The notes: generated from the sequence alone by a model not told the origin. A stretch of DNA of 64,000 nucleotides from Cetobacterium_A somerae (GCF_044784365.2 NZ_CP173063.2); one strand, 5' to 3'; positions 27,625 through 36,887 are shown, counted from the stretch's first letter. Numbers and translations: made by a program.

Positions 27625-28490
27625 ATGATACTAAGATAACTGACCTTATCAAGCAATTAAAACCTAAATACAGCCAAGAAAAAATGTGTAAAATTTTTAA
27701 AATTAGTAGAGCTACTTACTACTTTAATCTCAATAAAACTACTACTAAAACTCAAGAGAGATATGAATTACTATCTTCTCAAATCAAAAGAATTTATGAG
27801 GAAAATTCTAAAATTTATGGGGCTCCTAAAATACATGTAATACTTAATCGTGAGGGTTATCCCGCGAGTATCAAGCTAGTTCAAAGAATTATGAGAGCAT
27901 TAGGTCTTTCATCTATTACTAGAAAAAAGTACAAGCCCCAGACAATTAAATCAAAAGTTGAAGCACCTGCGAGTAATCTTTTAAAACAGGATTTTTCAAC
28001 TACCTCAACAAACGAGAAAATAGTAGGGGATATCACATATATTTACACAAAAGATTTTGGTTGGACATATTTAGCTTCATTTATGGATTTACATACGAAC
28101 GAAATTAAAGGTTGGGACTACTCCACAACAATGACAACAGATATCGTTTTAAAAGCTCTTTCTAAACTTAATTTAAACAGTGATCTTACAGGCTGTATTA
28201 TCCATACAGATCAAGGATCGCAGTATACGAGTAAAGATTATGTAGCAAAGGTTAAAGATTTAGGTGCAACCCTTTCTTATTCAAGAAAGGGTAATCCTTA
28301 TGATAACGCTCCTATAGAATCTTTTCATTCAGTTTTAAAGAAAGAGTTAATTTATCAAAGTAAACCAAAGACTTTTGAAGAAACTAAAAAGTCTTTATTT
28401 AAATATATAGAAGGCTGGTATAACAACCATAGAATTCAAAAAAAACTAGGTTATTTATCTCCAGCTAACTATCAGAAACAAGTTGCATAA
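27579..28490 (+). CDS. IS3-family transposase OrfB (DDE integrase domain)
   Basis: A 303-aa frame that is normally expressed as the C-terminal part of OrfAB by the -1 shift at 27591-27597. Alone it would start at GTG. It has the HTH_21 region (KIYGAPKIHVILNREGY) and the DDE core: Asp in GDITYIYT, Asp in HTDQGSQYTS and Glu in DNAPIESFHSVLKKEL, followed by the usual YNNHRIQKKLGYLSP ending. All catalytic residues are present, so the enzyme should be functional. Confidence 0.95.
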   Translation: MCYSKKGFDNIREKLDDTKITDLIKQLKPKYSQEKMCKIFKISRATYYFNLNKTTTKTQERYELLSSQIKRIYEENSKIYGAPKIHVILNREGYPASIKLVQRIMRALGLSSITRKKYKPQTIKSKVEAPASNLLKQDFSTTSTNEKIVGDITYIYTKDFGWTYLASFMDLHTNEIKGWDYSTTMTTDIVLKALSKLNLNSDLTGCIIHTDQGSQYTSKDYVAKVKDLGATLSYSRKGNPYDNAPIESFHSVLKKELIYQSKPKTFEETKKSLFKYIEGWYNNHRIQKKLGYLSPANYQKQVA

Positions 28491-28499
28491 TTTATAAAG

Positions 28500-28527
28500 T
28501 TATGTTTAAAAACTTGACTTAATACCA
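28500..28527 (-). repeat. IS right inverted repeat (IRR)
   Basis: Inverse copy of the left end, ending TAATACCA, followed by the target duplication AGG. Confidence 0.85.
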
Positions 28528-28915
28528 AGGAGCTTTTGTAATATCAGCAGTTTCATTTGCAAACGGACATACATCAATGGAGAATATGAATCATGGATTT
28601 ATGAAAAATAATATGAATATTTCAAATATGGAAATGACTAATAAAGATATGAGTTGCAAAATGATGGATAAACAAAATGGAGGAAATCATATGATGGGAA
28701 AAATGGGTATGATGAATATGACTCCAGAATTAAAAAAGCAGATGCAAGATGATATGATAAAAATTCAAGAGAAACAATTAGAAATTAGTAAAATAATGAA
28801 TACAACAAATCCAGATATGAAAAAAGTAGAAAAATTAAATAATGAGATTTATCAAATAAAAGCTAATCACATGACAAAAATGCAACAGAATATAATGAAA
28901 ACAAATTAATTTATT

Positions 28916-28944
28916 ATAAAAGACGGGAATTCCCGTCTTTTTAT
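28916..28944 (+). terminator. Terminator after the interrupted secreted protein gene
   Basis: AAAAGACGGGAATTCCCGTCTTTTT is a perfect palindromic hairpin with a T tract. Confidence 0.85.
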
Positions 28945-28989
28945 TGTATAATAAAATAAATTTTAAGGACTGTGTTAAAAGGAGTTTTT

Positions 28990-29649
28990 ATGAGAAAAAA
29001 AGTTTTAATAATAGAAGATGAACAAAATTTAGCAAATATAATAGGAAAAAGTTTAGGAAATGAAGGATTTGAAATAAAAATAGTAACTCAAGGAGATTTA
29101 GCTTTAGATGAATTTTATTCTTTTTCTCCGGCATTGGTTCTTCTTGATATAAATTTGCCTAAAAAAAACGGTTGGGATATTTGTAAAGAAATTCGCCAAT
29201 ACTCAAAAACACCTATAATTATAATGACTGCTAGAGATACAGAGTTAGATGAGATTCACGGGTTAGAACTAGGGGCTGATGATTATGTAACTAAACCAAT
29301 TAGTACAAAAGTAATTATATTAAAAATAAAAAAACTTTTGAAAATGGAGGATAATAGTTTTTTTTATTTAGATAAGTTAAGTTTTGACTATAATACTTTT
29401 AAAATTATGGTAGAAGATAACGAAATAGTATTGTCAAAAAGAGAAACGTTACTTTTAGAATATTTTTTTAGAAATCAAGATATAATTTTATCAAGAGAAA
29501 CACTGTTAAATGAAGTTTGGGGTTTTGAATTTAGTGGAGAAGAGAGAGCGGTAGACACATTAGTAACTCGTCTTAGAAAAAAAATGGGAGTGTATGGAGA
29601 ACATATAAAATCAATAAGAGGTGTAGGATATGTATTTAGCAAAAATTAG
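28990..29649 (+). CDS. OmpR-family response regulator
   Basis: A 219-aa DNA-binding regulator. The receiver domain has the acidic pair in IIEDEQ, the phosphorylated Asp53 in LLDINLP, Thr80 and Lys102 (VTKPI). The C-terminal winged helix ends with VDTLVTRLRKKMG and IRGVGYVF, as in OmpR/PhoB proteins. A GTG six codons upstream is in frame, but this ATG follows AAAGGAG. The sensor kinase gene overlaps its end by 20 bases. By context, with a Met/His-rich secreted protein just upstream, it may control a metal-stress response (inference). Confidence 0.93.
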   Translation: MRKKVLIIEDEQNLANIIGKSLGNEGFEIKIVTQGDLALDEFYSFSPALVLLDINLPKKNGWDICKEIRQYSKTPIIIMTARDTELDEIHGLELGADDYVTKPISTKVIILKIKKLLKMEDNSFFYLDKLSFDYNTFKIMVEDNEIVLSKRETLLLEYFFRNQDIILSRETLLNEVWGFEFSGEERAVDTLVTRLRKKMGVYGEHIKSIRGVGYVFSKN

Positions 29650-30976
29650 ACTTAACCTCTTTACTAAAATATTTGGATTTTCACTCTTTATAGTGTTGAT
29701 AACAATTTTAATAAATTATTCTTTTAATGCTATTTTCTTAGAGAAGTTTTATATTTATAGAAAAAAAGAGTTAATGTTAAAAGTTATACAAAATGCAAAA
29801 ATTGTTTACGAAACACAGTCTGAAAATAATTTTGAAAATTATGTCTATGATATAAAAGAATCTAAAGGAATAGATATAGATATAAAAAATTCTAAGAAGA
29901 GTCGTATGATGGGAAGTCATATGATGAGAAGAAGTGATAGTATAGATAATATTCCGTATAATAAATTTGTAGATAAAGAGTTATTAGGAAATGATGCTAA
30001 GATTTTATATTATGGTGAGGAGTTATCAAGAGATAGTGGAATATTTGTAAGTACTTCTTTATCGGTTATTCAAGCGCATAGTCATGAAAGTAACATATTT
30101 AATATTATGACAGCATTAGTAGCATTAGCTATATCTTTAGGAACAGGATTAATATTTTCTAAAAGAATTACAAAAGATATAGGATGTTTAAATGAAAAGG
30201 CTAGAAAAATTTCAAAATTAGATTTTTCTGAAAATATTGAAATTAATAGAAATGATGAGATTGGAGATTTAAGTAAAAATTTAGAAAAAATGTCAAAAGA
30301 GCTTTCGACATCAGTATCTAATTTAAAATCATTTGTATCAAATGCCTCTCATGAATTAAGAACTCCAATTGCTGTTATTTGTACTCATGCAACAGCACTC
30401 CTTGAGCATAAAGAAATTAAAGAAGACGAGAAAAGAAAGTATTATGAAATAATTTTAAAAGTTGGAAATGAAATGAAAGAATTAATTGAAAATTTATTAA
30501 TATTATCTAAATTAGATAGTACAGTTTTTAGATTAAGAAATGAGAGTGTGAATTTAAAAAAAATTATAGAGGAAGCTTTGGAAAGATACGATATAATTGA
30601 ATTAGAAAGAGATATAAATATAAATCTAAATTTAGATACAGAGAATGTACTTGGAGATTCAAGAATTATAAAATTAGTTTTAAATAATTTAATCCAAAAT
30701 GCTTTAAAATATAGTATTATTGGTGGTGATGTAAAGATTTTCCAAAAATTTAATTACTTAGTTATAGAGAATACTTTTCAAGGAAAACTTGGAAATGAGA
30801 TTGAAAAACTTCTTCAACCTTTTTCAAGAGGCAAAAATGCCGAAGATTTTAAATTTGATGGAATGGGTTTAGGCTTATCTATAGTATCCAAAGCTTTAAA
30901 TTTAGCATCAATAAAATACGAGATAAAAGTAGATCAGAATAGATTTATAGTAAAATTAAAAATATTAGATAATTAG
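29630..30976 (+). CDS. Sensor histidine kinase of the two-component pair
   Basis: A 448-aa membrane kinase. TM1 is at about 12-36, a periplasmic sensor at about 37-155, TM2 at about 157-177, then HAMP, and the dimerisation helix with phospho-His241 in NASHELRTPI. The ATPase domain has the N box (NNLIQNALKYS) and G box (GMGLGLSIV). The sensor holds SRMMGSHMMRRS near residue 91 and HSHES near 150. These clustered Met and His residues could bind copper or silver and echo the composition of the interrupted upstream protein. The ligand is inference. Confidence 0.92.
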   Translation: MYLAKIRLNLFTKIFGFSLFIVLITILINYSFNAIFLEKFYIYRKKELMLKVIQNAKIVYETQSENNFENYVYDIKESKGIDIDIKNSKKSRMMGSHMMRRSDSIDNIPYNKFVDKELLGNDAKILYYGEELSRDSGIFVSTSLSVIQAHSHESNIFNIMTALVALAISLGTGLIFSKRITKDIGCLNEKARKISKLDFSENIEINRNDEIGDLSKNLEKMSKELSTSVSNLKSFVSNASHELRTPIAVICTHATALLEHKEIKEDEKRKYYEIILKVGNEMKELIENLLILSKLDSTVFRLRNESVNLKKIIEEALERYDIIELERDININLNLDTENVLGDSRIIKLVLNNLIQNALKYSIIGGDVKIFQKFNYLVIENTFQGKLGNEIEKLLQPFSRGKNAEDFKFDGMGLGLSIVSKALNLASIKYEIKVDQNRFIVKLKILDN

Positions 30977-31015
30977 TTTAATAAAAAATAGATTTATGAA
31001 AGGAGCGTTTTTAAA

Positions 31016-31831
31016 ATGTTTAAAGTAAATGATAAAATATGTATAGGTTGTGGAATGTGTGTAAAAGATTGTTTTGTACGAGATATTGAATTAGTTGAAG
31101 GAAAGGCAGTAATAAAAAATGTGACATGCTTTAAGTGTGGACATTGTGTAGCCGTATGCCCGGTAGCAGCGGTGTCTACAAATGAATATAGTATGGATGA
31201 TGTAGTTGAATATAATAAAGAAAAATTTACTATTGAGCCTGATAATCTTTTAAATTTTATAAAATTTGAGAGAACAATAAGACAATTTAAGGAGAAGGAT
31301 GTAGAGAACGAAAAGCTTTTAAAGATAATTGAAGCTGGAAGATTCACACAAACAGCTAGTAATGCACAAAATGTAAACTATATAGTAGTAAAAGAAGAGA
31401 TTCAAGAGGTTAGAAAAATAACTTTAGAAGTTTTGAATAGTTTAGGAGGATATATTTTAGAGAATTCAATAAATCCTTTATATAAGAGATATGCCAAAAT
31501 GTGGATAAAAATGTATAATGATTTTATAACAAATCCTTTAGGAGAAGATAATTTATTTTTTAAAGCACCAGCTTTAATAGTAGTTACTTCAGAGCATCCT
31601 TTAAATGCTGGATTAGCTTCAGCAAATATGAAGCTTATGGTTGATGCCTTAGGATTAGGAACTGTTTTTAGTGGATTTTTTACAAGAGCTTGTGAAGGTA
31701 ATTCTAGAATAAAAGATTTTTTAGGAATCGAAGAGAAACAAACTGTAGTCACATGCATGGTTATTGGATATCCAAATGTAAAGTATTCAAGAACTGCTCC
31801 GAGAAAAGCTCCAAACATTATTTGGAAATAA
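31016..31831 (+). CDS. Nitroreductase family protein with N-terminal ferredoxin domain
   Basis: A 271-aa cytoplasmic flavoprotein. Residues 1-60 hold two 4Fe-4S motifs, CIGCGMCVKDC and CFKCGHCVAVCP, followed by an FMN nitroreductase domain (TIRQFKEKDVENEKLLKIIE, then QTASNAQNVNYIVV). Such fused proteins pass electrons from the iron-sulfur clusters to FMN in anaerobes; the natural substrate is unknown. It follows the histidine kinase by 39 bases with its own AAAGGAG site, so it could belong to the same transcript. A terminator follows. Confidence 0.9.
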   Translation: MFKVNDKICIGCGMCVKDCFVRDIELVEGKAVIKNVTCFKCGHCVAVCPVAAVSTNEYSMDDVVEYNKEKFTIEPDNLLNFIKFERTIRQFKEKDVENEKLLKIIEAGRFTQTASNAQNVNYIVVKEEIQEVRKITLEVLNSLGGYILENSINPLYKRYAKMWIKMYNDFITNPLGEDNLFFKAPALIVVTSEHPLNAGLASANMKLMVDALGLGTVFSGFFTRACEGNSRIKDFLGIEEKQTVVTCMVIGYPNVKYSRTAPRKAPNIIWK

Positions 31832-31848
31832 AAAAATATTTTTTAGAT

Positions 31849-31886
31849 AAAACTGTCGACTTAATTGTTGACAGTTTTATTATTTT
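31849..31886 (+). terminator. Terminator after the nitroreductase gene
   Basis: AAAACTGTC and GACAGTTTT pair around a short loop, followed by a T-rich tract. Confidence 0.75.
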
Positions 31887-31925
31887 AATAGTTGTTGGAA
31901 TTATTTTTGGAAGTTTTTTAAAAGA

Positions 31926-31967
31926 AAAAGTCCATTGAATAGTTAATCTAATCAATGGGCTTTTTTG
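31926..31967. terminator. Hairpin terminator, usable on both strands
   Basis: AAAAGTCCATTGA pairs with TCAATGGGCTTTT; T tracts follow on both strands. It lies just after the stop of the minus-strand 58-aa gene. Confidence 0.7.
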
Positions 31968-31975
31968 CGTAAGTA

Positions 31976-32152
31976 TTAATTATTTGAGTAAATAAACATT
32001 GTTCCAGTAGCTGAAACAGGTTTAAAATTTGTTTTTGTATCTTGCGAAGTATATTTCATTAAAGTTCCAGTGGCAGGAACTAATAAATTTTTTTCAGTAG
32101 AATAAGCCATTAAAGATAGAGATAATATTGAACTTATTATTAATAATTTCAT
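31976..32152 (-). CDS. Small secreted protein with internal repeat, 58 aa
   Basis: ATG follows AGGAGG and opens a 58-codon frame: signal peptide MKLLIISSILSLSLMAYS, then a mature part of about 40 residues containing two similar units, LVPATGTLMKYTS and KPVSATGTMFIYS. It probably is exported to the periplasm or surface. I do not recognise the family. The strong ribosome site, signal peptide and following terminator support it as a real gene. Confidence 0.65.
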   Translation of the reverse strand: MKLLIISSILSLSLMAYSTEKNLLVPATGTLMKYTSQDTKTNFKPVSATGTMFIYSNN

Positions 32153-32247
32153 GATTTTCCTCCTTTTATAAAATTGTAATTATTACAAATTTAAATTAAT
32201 TATAAACTAAAAGGCGAAAAAATGCAAGTTATTTTTAATTTTTTAAA

Positions 32248-32284
32248 TAAAAAAACTGCTAATAAAAACTTTATTAGCAGTTTC
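32248..32284 (-). terminator. Terminator after the ABC-F gene
   Basis: AAACTGCTAATAAA and TTATTAGCAGTTT form a long stem, with a T tract on the minus strand. Confidence 0.85.
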
Positions 32285-32300
32285 GAAATTAAATCTAATA

Positions 32301-33854
32301 TTAAATTATTTTTGTTGTCCAATCTTCAACATTCCAAATTTCAGTAGCAACATCCATATAGAAATCAGGTTCATGGCTTACCATTAATACTGTTCCGTTA
32401 AATTCTTTAATTGCTCTTTTCAACTCTTCTTTTGCATCTACATCTAAGTGATTTGTAGGCTCGTCTAGAATTAAGAAATTAATTTCACGATTCATAATTT
32501 TAGCAAGTCTAACTTTTGCATTTTCTCCTCCAGATAAAACACGCATCTGACTTGTAATATGATCTGTAGTTAAACCACATCTAGCAAGAGCTGCTCTAAC
32601 TTCAGCATTAGTTAATCCAGGGAATTCATTCCAAAATTCATCTAAAGCAGTTATAGAAGAACTTTCTTCTTCTTGTTTAAAATAACCAATTTCTAAGAAT
32701 TGTCCGTGTTCAATTTCTCCAGATAAAGATTTTATTCTTTTTAAAATTGTATTTAAAAGTGTAGATTTACCTAAACCATTAACACCTTTTATAGCAATTT
32801 TTTGGTTACGTTCTATTGTAAAATTAAGTGGTTTTGTTAAAGGTTCGTTATATCCAATAACAAGATCTTTTACAGTAATAATCTCTCTAGATGGTGTACG
32901 TGCAGTTTTAAATCCAAAAATTGGTTTTGGTTTTTCTCTAGCAATTTCGATAATTTCCATACGGTCTAACTTTTTTTGTCTATCTTTAGCTAGGTTTGTT
33001 GTAGCAACTCTAGCTTTATTTCTAGCTATAAAATCTTCTAGATGAGCAATTTCTTTTTGCTGTTTCTTATAAGCTGCTTCTATTTGTCTTTTTTTCAGTT
33101 CATACATCTCTCTAAAATAATAGTAATCACCAGTATATCTAGTTAAAACTGCATTTTCAATATGATAGATAACATTAGTAACTTCATTTAAAAATGGAAT
33201 ATCATGTGAAACTAAAATAAAAGCATTTTCATAGCTTTTTAAGAAATTTTTTAACCAAGTTATATGATCTTCATCTAGGAAGTTTGTAGGCTCGTCTAAA
33301 ATTAGAATCATAGGATTTTCTAATAAAACTTTAGCTAAAAGTATTTTAGCTCTTTGACCACCAGAAAGTTCAGAAACATCTCTTTCTAAACCAATATCAA
33401 GTAAACCTAATCCAGCAGCGTACTCTTCAATTTTAGAATCTAAATTATAAAAATCTGCTCCTTCAAGGATACTTTGTATTTCTCCAACTTCTTCTAAAAT
33501 TATGTCCATTTCTTCAGGAGTACAGTCTCCCATTTTTGTGTAAAGATCCATAATTTCTTGTTCTAACTCAAACATATGAGCAAAAGCAGATTTTAAGATA
33601 TCTCTAATTGTTTTTCCTTTTTCTAAAGTACTATACTGATCAAGATATCCTGTAGTGATGTGATTACACCAAGAGACTTGCCCTTCATCAGGCATAAGTT
33701 TACCAGTAATAATATTTAAAAATGTAGATTTTCCTTCTCCGTTGGCTCCTACTAATCCAACATGTTCACCTTTTAAAAGTCTGAAAGAGGCATTTTCTAA
33801 AATAACTCTAGAACCAAATCCATGACTTACGTTTTTAACATCTAAAATACTCAT
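32301..33854 (-). CDS. ABC-F family ATPase
   Basis: A 517-aa soluble protein with two ABC domains and no membrane segment. Walker A motifs are GANGEGKST and GVNGLGKST, signatures LSGGQRAKILLA and LSGGENAKVRLA, and both Walker B motifs read LDEPTN. A charged linker (about residues 235-300) joins them. ABC-F proteins act on ribosomes, as translation factors or antibiotic-protection factors. The length and absence of a long C-terminal tail fit the YbiT/YkpA-like housekeeping group better than resistance types. It is a single gene. Confidence 0.92.
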   Translation of the reverse strand: MSILDVKNVSHGFGSRVILENASFRLLKGEHVGLVGANGEGKSTFLNIITGKLMPDEGQVSWCNHITTGYLDQYSTLEKGKTIRDILKSAFAHMFELEQEIMDLYTKMGDCTPEEMDIILEEVGEIQSILEGADFYNLDSKIEEYAAGLGLLDIGLERDVSELSGGQRAKILLAKVLLENPMILILDEPTNFLDEDHITWLKNFLKSYENAFILVSHDIPFLNEVTNVIYHIENAVLTRYTGDYYYFREMYELKKRQIEAAYKKQQKEIAHLEDFIARNKARVATTNLAKDRQKKLDRMEIIEIAREKPKPIFGFKTARTPSREIITVKDLVIGYNEPLTKPLNFTIERNQKIAIKGVNGLGKSTLLNTILKRIKSLSGEIEHGQFLEIGYFKQEEESSSITALDEFWNEFPGLTNAEVRAALARCGLTTDHITSQMRVLSGGENAKVRLAKIMNREINFLILDEPTNHLDVDAKEELKRAIKEFNGTVLMVSHEPDFYMDVATEIWNVEDWTTKII

Positions 33855-34041
33855 AAAATTTAACTCCTAATATATTTAATTAATATTTTTTTTACGATAC
33901 GCAATGCTCTAATTTTATCATGATTTTCAAATAAATGATACATACTTTTTTACAAGAGTTCAAGAAAGACTAGAAAACTTGTATTAATATAAAAAAAATG
34001 TTAGAATTTATACTCAATTAATTACGAGCGAGGTTTATTTT

Positions 34042-36015
34042 ATGTTAAAAAACAATCAAAATAACTGTTTTATAATTTTAAAATTTTTTATAAAGCAGTA
34101 TATCTATCTTTATTTTATGATGGTAATCAGTAGAATTTATTTTTTGTATAGAACTTTTCCGAAAGAAATAAAAATTCCAAAAGAAATAATTTATGAAGGA
34201 TTTAAAGTTGGATGGATTTTCGATAACTCTATTATTGGTAGTTTCACCGTGATTACATCACTTTTATTTATAATTTTTTATATTCTAAATAAAAAAAATT
34301 ATAGAGTAGCAAAGAATATCTACATAATCCCAACTAGTATTTTATTTTTAATCATTTGTTCTTTAAGTTTTGGAAATGTTGAATATTTTAGAGAATTTGG
34401 ATTTAATGTTAATTCATCTATTTTAAACTACTTTGGAGACACGAATGAAATAGTAGCTACATTTTTTTCAGGAAACGACTATAACCCTATAACAAATTTA
34501 TCAATTATTTTAATTTTAACAATAGGCTTTATAAAACTAACTAAAAAAAATTTAGAAAAAATAAATTTAAGATTTGATTTCTTTGGGAATTTAAAGACTA
34601 TGGTATCTATTTTAGTCATTATAACATTAGGAGTATTTTCATCAAGAGGTGGATTTTCAGAGGCAGTTTTAGACTGGGGAAGAGGATATTATTCAGAATA
34701 TTCATATATGAACCAATTTGCTATAAATCCTATTTTTTCTTTAGGTAGATCTTATTACAATTTAAAAAAAGAGCAAAGAAAAGGACGAGCATTAGAAAGA
34801 ACTTTTTCAATAGATGAACTTAAATATAATATAAGAGAAATAGTAAAAGATCAACAAGCTCAATATATTTCTGATAAAAATCCATTACTAAGAGTAACAG
34901 ACACACAAAAAAATCAGAAAAATTATAATGTTGTAATTGTATTGATGGAAAGTTTTATGTCAAAATATATTGGAGCTCAAGGAGCTGAAATAGATTTAAC
35001 ACCTAATTTTAATAAATTAGCAAAAGAGGGAGTTTTATTTAATAATTTTTATGCTACTGGAACTAGGTCTAATAGAGGTATAGCTTCTGTTACAGTTTCA
35101 TACCCGTCGCCTAAAGTAATTTCTGTAACTAAAGAATTTACAGCAGGTCAAAAGTCATTTTATTCTTTACCAAAGATTTTAAAAGAAAGAGGTTATGAAA
35201 CATCATTTATATATGGTGGTGATGCTGAATTTGATAATATGGCTGGTTTTTTAAAGCTAAACGGCGTGGATAACATAATAGACGAAAAAAATTTTTCAAA
35301 AGATGATAAAACTATTAAATGGGGAGTGCCAGATAATAAATTATTTGAAAAATCTATCGATTATTTAAATAATTTAAAAAAGCCATTTTTTGCAACAATT
35401 TTTACTTTAAGCAATCATGCACCATATGATATAGATTCAAATTACAAACTTTTTAAAAATAATGAGTTTGGAGAATTGACTAACAGATTAAATGCCTTTC
35501 ATTTTGCAGATATAGCTTTAGGACAGTTTATAGAAAAAGTAAAGAAACAAGGGTGGGCTAAAAATACAATTTTTGTTTTTGTAGCTGATCATGGATTTAA
35601 AACAGATTCAAATTTTGATTTAAATTGGGAAAATTTTAAAATTCCACTTCTTTTATGGTCACCAGGAAATATATTTAATCCTGAAATTAAAGATATCACA
35701 TCATCTCAAGTAGATATTCTTCCTACTGTAATGGGAGTTTTAGGAGGAGCCTATAAAAATTCAAGTTGGGGAAAAAATCTTTTTACTGTTTCTCAAGAGA
35801 GTTCATATGCTTATATAGTGCAAAATAATTTCTATGGAGTAATAAAAGACAATCTTCTTCTTATTGATGGTGATGGAGTTAAGCCAAAACTTGTTGATAT
35901 GAAAAAAGGGGAATATTTAGAAGAAGGAGACCTTTTAAATAAATTACATCAAGTTACTAGAACTTATTTAGAGCTAGAAACATATCAATTAAAAAATGGA
36001 ACTTTTGCAGATTAA
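34042..36015 (+). CDS. LtaS/OpgB-like sulfatase family membrane protein
   Basis: A 657-aa protein with about five N-terminal membrane spans (to about residue 205) and a large extracytoplasmic sulfatase-fold domain. The metal and nucleophile region is VVIVLMESFMSKYIGAQG, then FYATGTRSNRGIASV with the conserved Thr nucleophile in TGTRS, and later FVADHGFK. These match lipoteichoic acid synthase and related phosphoglycerol transferases. In a Gram-negative it may move phosphoglycerol or phosphoethanolamine groups onto envelope glycans (inference). It stands alone, with an ATG about 12 bases after GCGAGG. Confidence 0.87.
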   Translation: MLKNNQNNCFIILKFFIKQYIYLYFMMVISRIYFLYRTFPKEIKIPKEIIYEGFKVGWIFDNSIIGSFTVITSLLFIIFYILNKKNYRVAKNIYIIPTSILFLIICSLSFGNVEYFREFGFNVNSSILNYFGDTNEIVATFFSGNDYNPITNLSIILILTIGFIKLTKKNLEKINLRFDFFGNLKTMVSILVIITLGVFSSRGGFSEAVLDWGRGYYSEYSYMNQFAINPIFSLGRSYYNLKKEQRKGRALERTFSIDELKYNIREIVKDQQAQYISDKNPLLRVTDTQKNQKNYNVVIVLMESFMSKYIGAQGAEIDLTPNFNKLAKEGVLFNNFYATGTRSNRGIASVTVSYPSPKVISVTKEFTAGQKSFYSLPKILKERGYETSFIYGGDAEFDNMAGFLKLNGVDNIIDEKNFSKDDKTIKWGVPDNKLFEKSIDYLNNLKKPFFATIFTLSNHAPYDIDSNYKLFKNNEFGELTNRLNAFHFADIALGQFIEKVKKQGWAKNTIFVFVADHGFKTDSNFDLNWENFKIPLLLWSPGNIFNPEIKDITSSQVDILPTVMGVLGGAYKNSSWGKNLFTVSQESSYAYIVQNNFYGVIKDNLLLIDGDGVKPKLVDMKKGEYLEEGDLLNKLHQVTRTYLELETYQLKNGTFAD

Positions 36016-36098
36016 AAAAATATTAATTCTTGATTTTTAAAAGGGAAATTTCTAAAAAATTAGAATAATAAAATAAACAACTAATTGGAGGTAGAAAT

Positions 36099-36854
36099 AT
36101 GAGTTTTAAAAATCAAATTGTTGTTATTACAGGTGGAGCAAAAGGTATAGGAAGAGGACTTGTAGAATCTTTTGCTAAGGAAAATGCAGATGTATATTTT
36201 TTAGATATGAATTTTGAAAGTGGTAATAAATTAGAGAATGAGCTTAATGATAAGGGATATCGTGTTCATTTTAGATTAGTAGATATAACTAAAGAGATAG
36301 AGCTAGCAGAAGTTATAGATAAAATTCCAAAAATAGATATTTTATGTAGTAACTGTGGAATATTTCCACAAAAAAAAATAATGGATATGAATGTTGATGA
36401 TTGGGAAAAAGTTCAAAAAGTAAATGTAACAAGTACATTTTTAGTAACTAAATATTCTATAAAAAAGATGATTGGAGCAAAATATGGAAGAATAATTTTA
36501 ACATCATCAATAACAGGACCAGTAACAGGATTTCCGGGATGGAGTCATTACGGTGCGAGTAAAGCAGCATTGTTAGGGTTTATGAGATCAGCTTGTTTAG
36601 AAGTTGCTAAATTTGGAATTACAATAAATGCAGTTATGCCAGGAAATATATTAACAGAAGGATTAGTTCAGCAAGGAAATGATTATATTAATAGTATGAA
36701 AAAAAGTGTACCAGTAGGATTTTTAGGCGATGTTTCTGATATAGCTAACGGTGTTATGTTTTTTGCTAAAAAAGAAAGTAGATATATAACAGGCCAAACT
36801 TTAATTATAGACGGTGGACAAATTTTACCAGAATCTTTAGAGGCTTTAGCTTAA
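36099..36854 (+). CDS. Short-chain dehydrogenase/reductase (UcpA/FabG-like)
   Basis: A 251-aa NAD(P)-dependent oxidoreductase. The Rossmann motif TGGAKGIGRG is at about 12-21, an NCG replaces the usual NAG, and the catalytic set is Ser in LTSSITG with YGASK (Tyr-x-x-x-Lys). The TGQTLIIDGGQ ending is typical. Substrate cannot be told from sequence. A GGAGG site precedes the ATG, and the gene stands alone. Confidence 0.9.
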   Translation: MSFKNQIVVITGGAKGIGRGLVESFAKENADVYFLDMNFESGNKLENELNDKGYRVHFRLVDITKEIELAEVIDKIPKIDILCSNCGIFPQKKIMDMNVDDWEKVQKVNVTSTFLVTKYSIKKMIGAKYGRIILTSSITGPVTGFPGWSHYGASKAALLGFMRSACLEVAKFGITINAVMPGNILTEGLVQQGNDYINSMKKSVPVGFLGDVSDIANGVMFFAKKESRYITGQTLIIDGGQILPESLEALA

Positions 36855-36878
36855 TTTATTTACTATTTTTTTCCATAA

Positions 36879-36887
36879 TGGTATAAT
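36879..36887 (+). promoter_or_regulatory. Extended -10 promoter for the DedA-like gene
   Basis: TGGTATAAT lies 27 bases before the ATG at 36914, the same element and spacing as before the gene at 1428. Confidence 0.5.

Larger units (their letters stand above)
27285..28527 (+). mobile_element. IS3-family insertion sequence, 1243 bp, IS150-like
   Basis: The ends are imperfect inverted repeats: 28 bases at 27285-27312 (starting TGGTGTTAG) match the inverse of 28500-28527 (ending TAATACCA) at 21 of 28 positions. The element is flanked by a 3-bp duplication AGG (27282-27284 and 28528-28530), as usual for IS3 elements. It carries orfA and orfB in two overlapping frames with a -1 slippage heptamer. 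Both frames look intact, so it is probably active. It splits the secreted protein gene 8 codons after the start. Confidence 0.93.
27262..28909 (+). pseudogene. Met/His-rich secreted protein gene, interrupted by an IS3-family element
   Basis: Removing the element at 27285-28527 and one AGG copy joins 27262-27284 to 28531-28909 in one frame of 133 codons. The restored N-terminus, MKKILLVGAFVISAVSFA then NGHTSMEN, is a clean signal peptide with a cleavage site after SFA. The mature part is rich in Met and His (GNHMMGKMGMMNMTPELKKQ) and its helical second half recalls Spy/CpxP-like periplasmic proteins and metal-binding proteins. A GAGGAG site precedes 27262. The remaining 110 codons from ATG 28577 have no signal peptide or ribosome site. 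A two-component system follows, suggesting a metal-response locus (inference). Confidence 0.85.

Noticed and set aside
31402..31818. 138-codon open frame on the minus strand inside the nitroreductase gene
   Set aside because: It is a shadow of a well-supported gene on the plus strand, has no ribosome site and no recognisable domain.
31753..31938. 61-codon plus-strand frame after the nitroreductase gene
   Set aside because: It overlaps the nitroreductase end and runs through two terminator hairpins, with no ribosome site.
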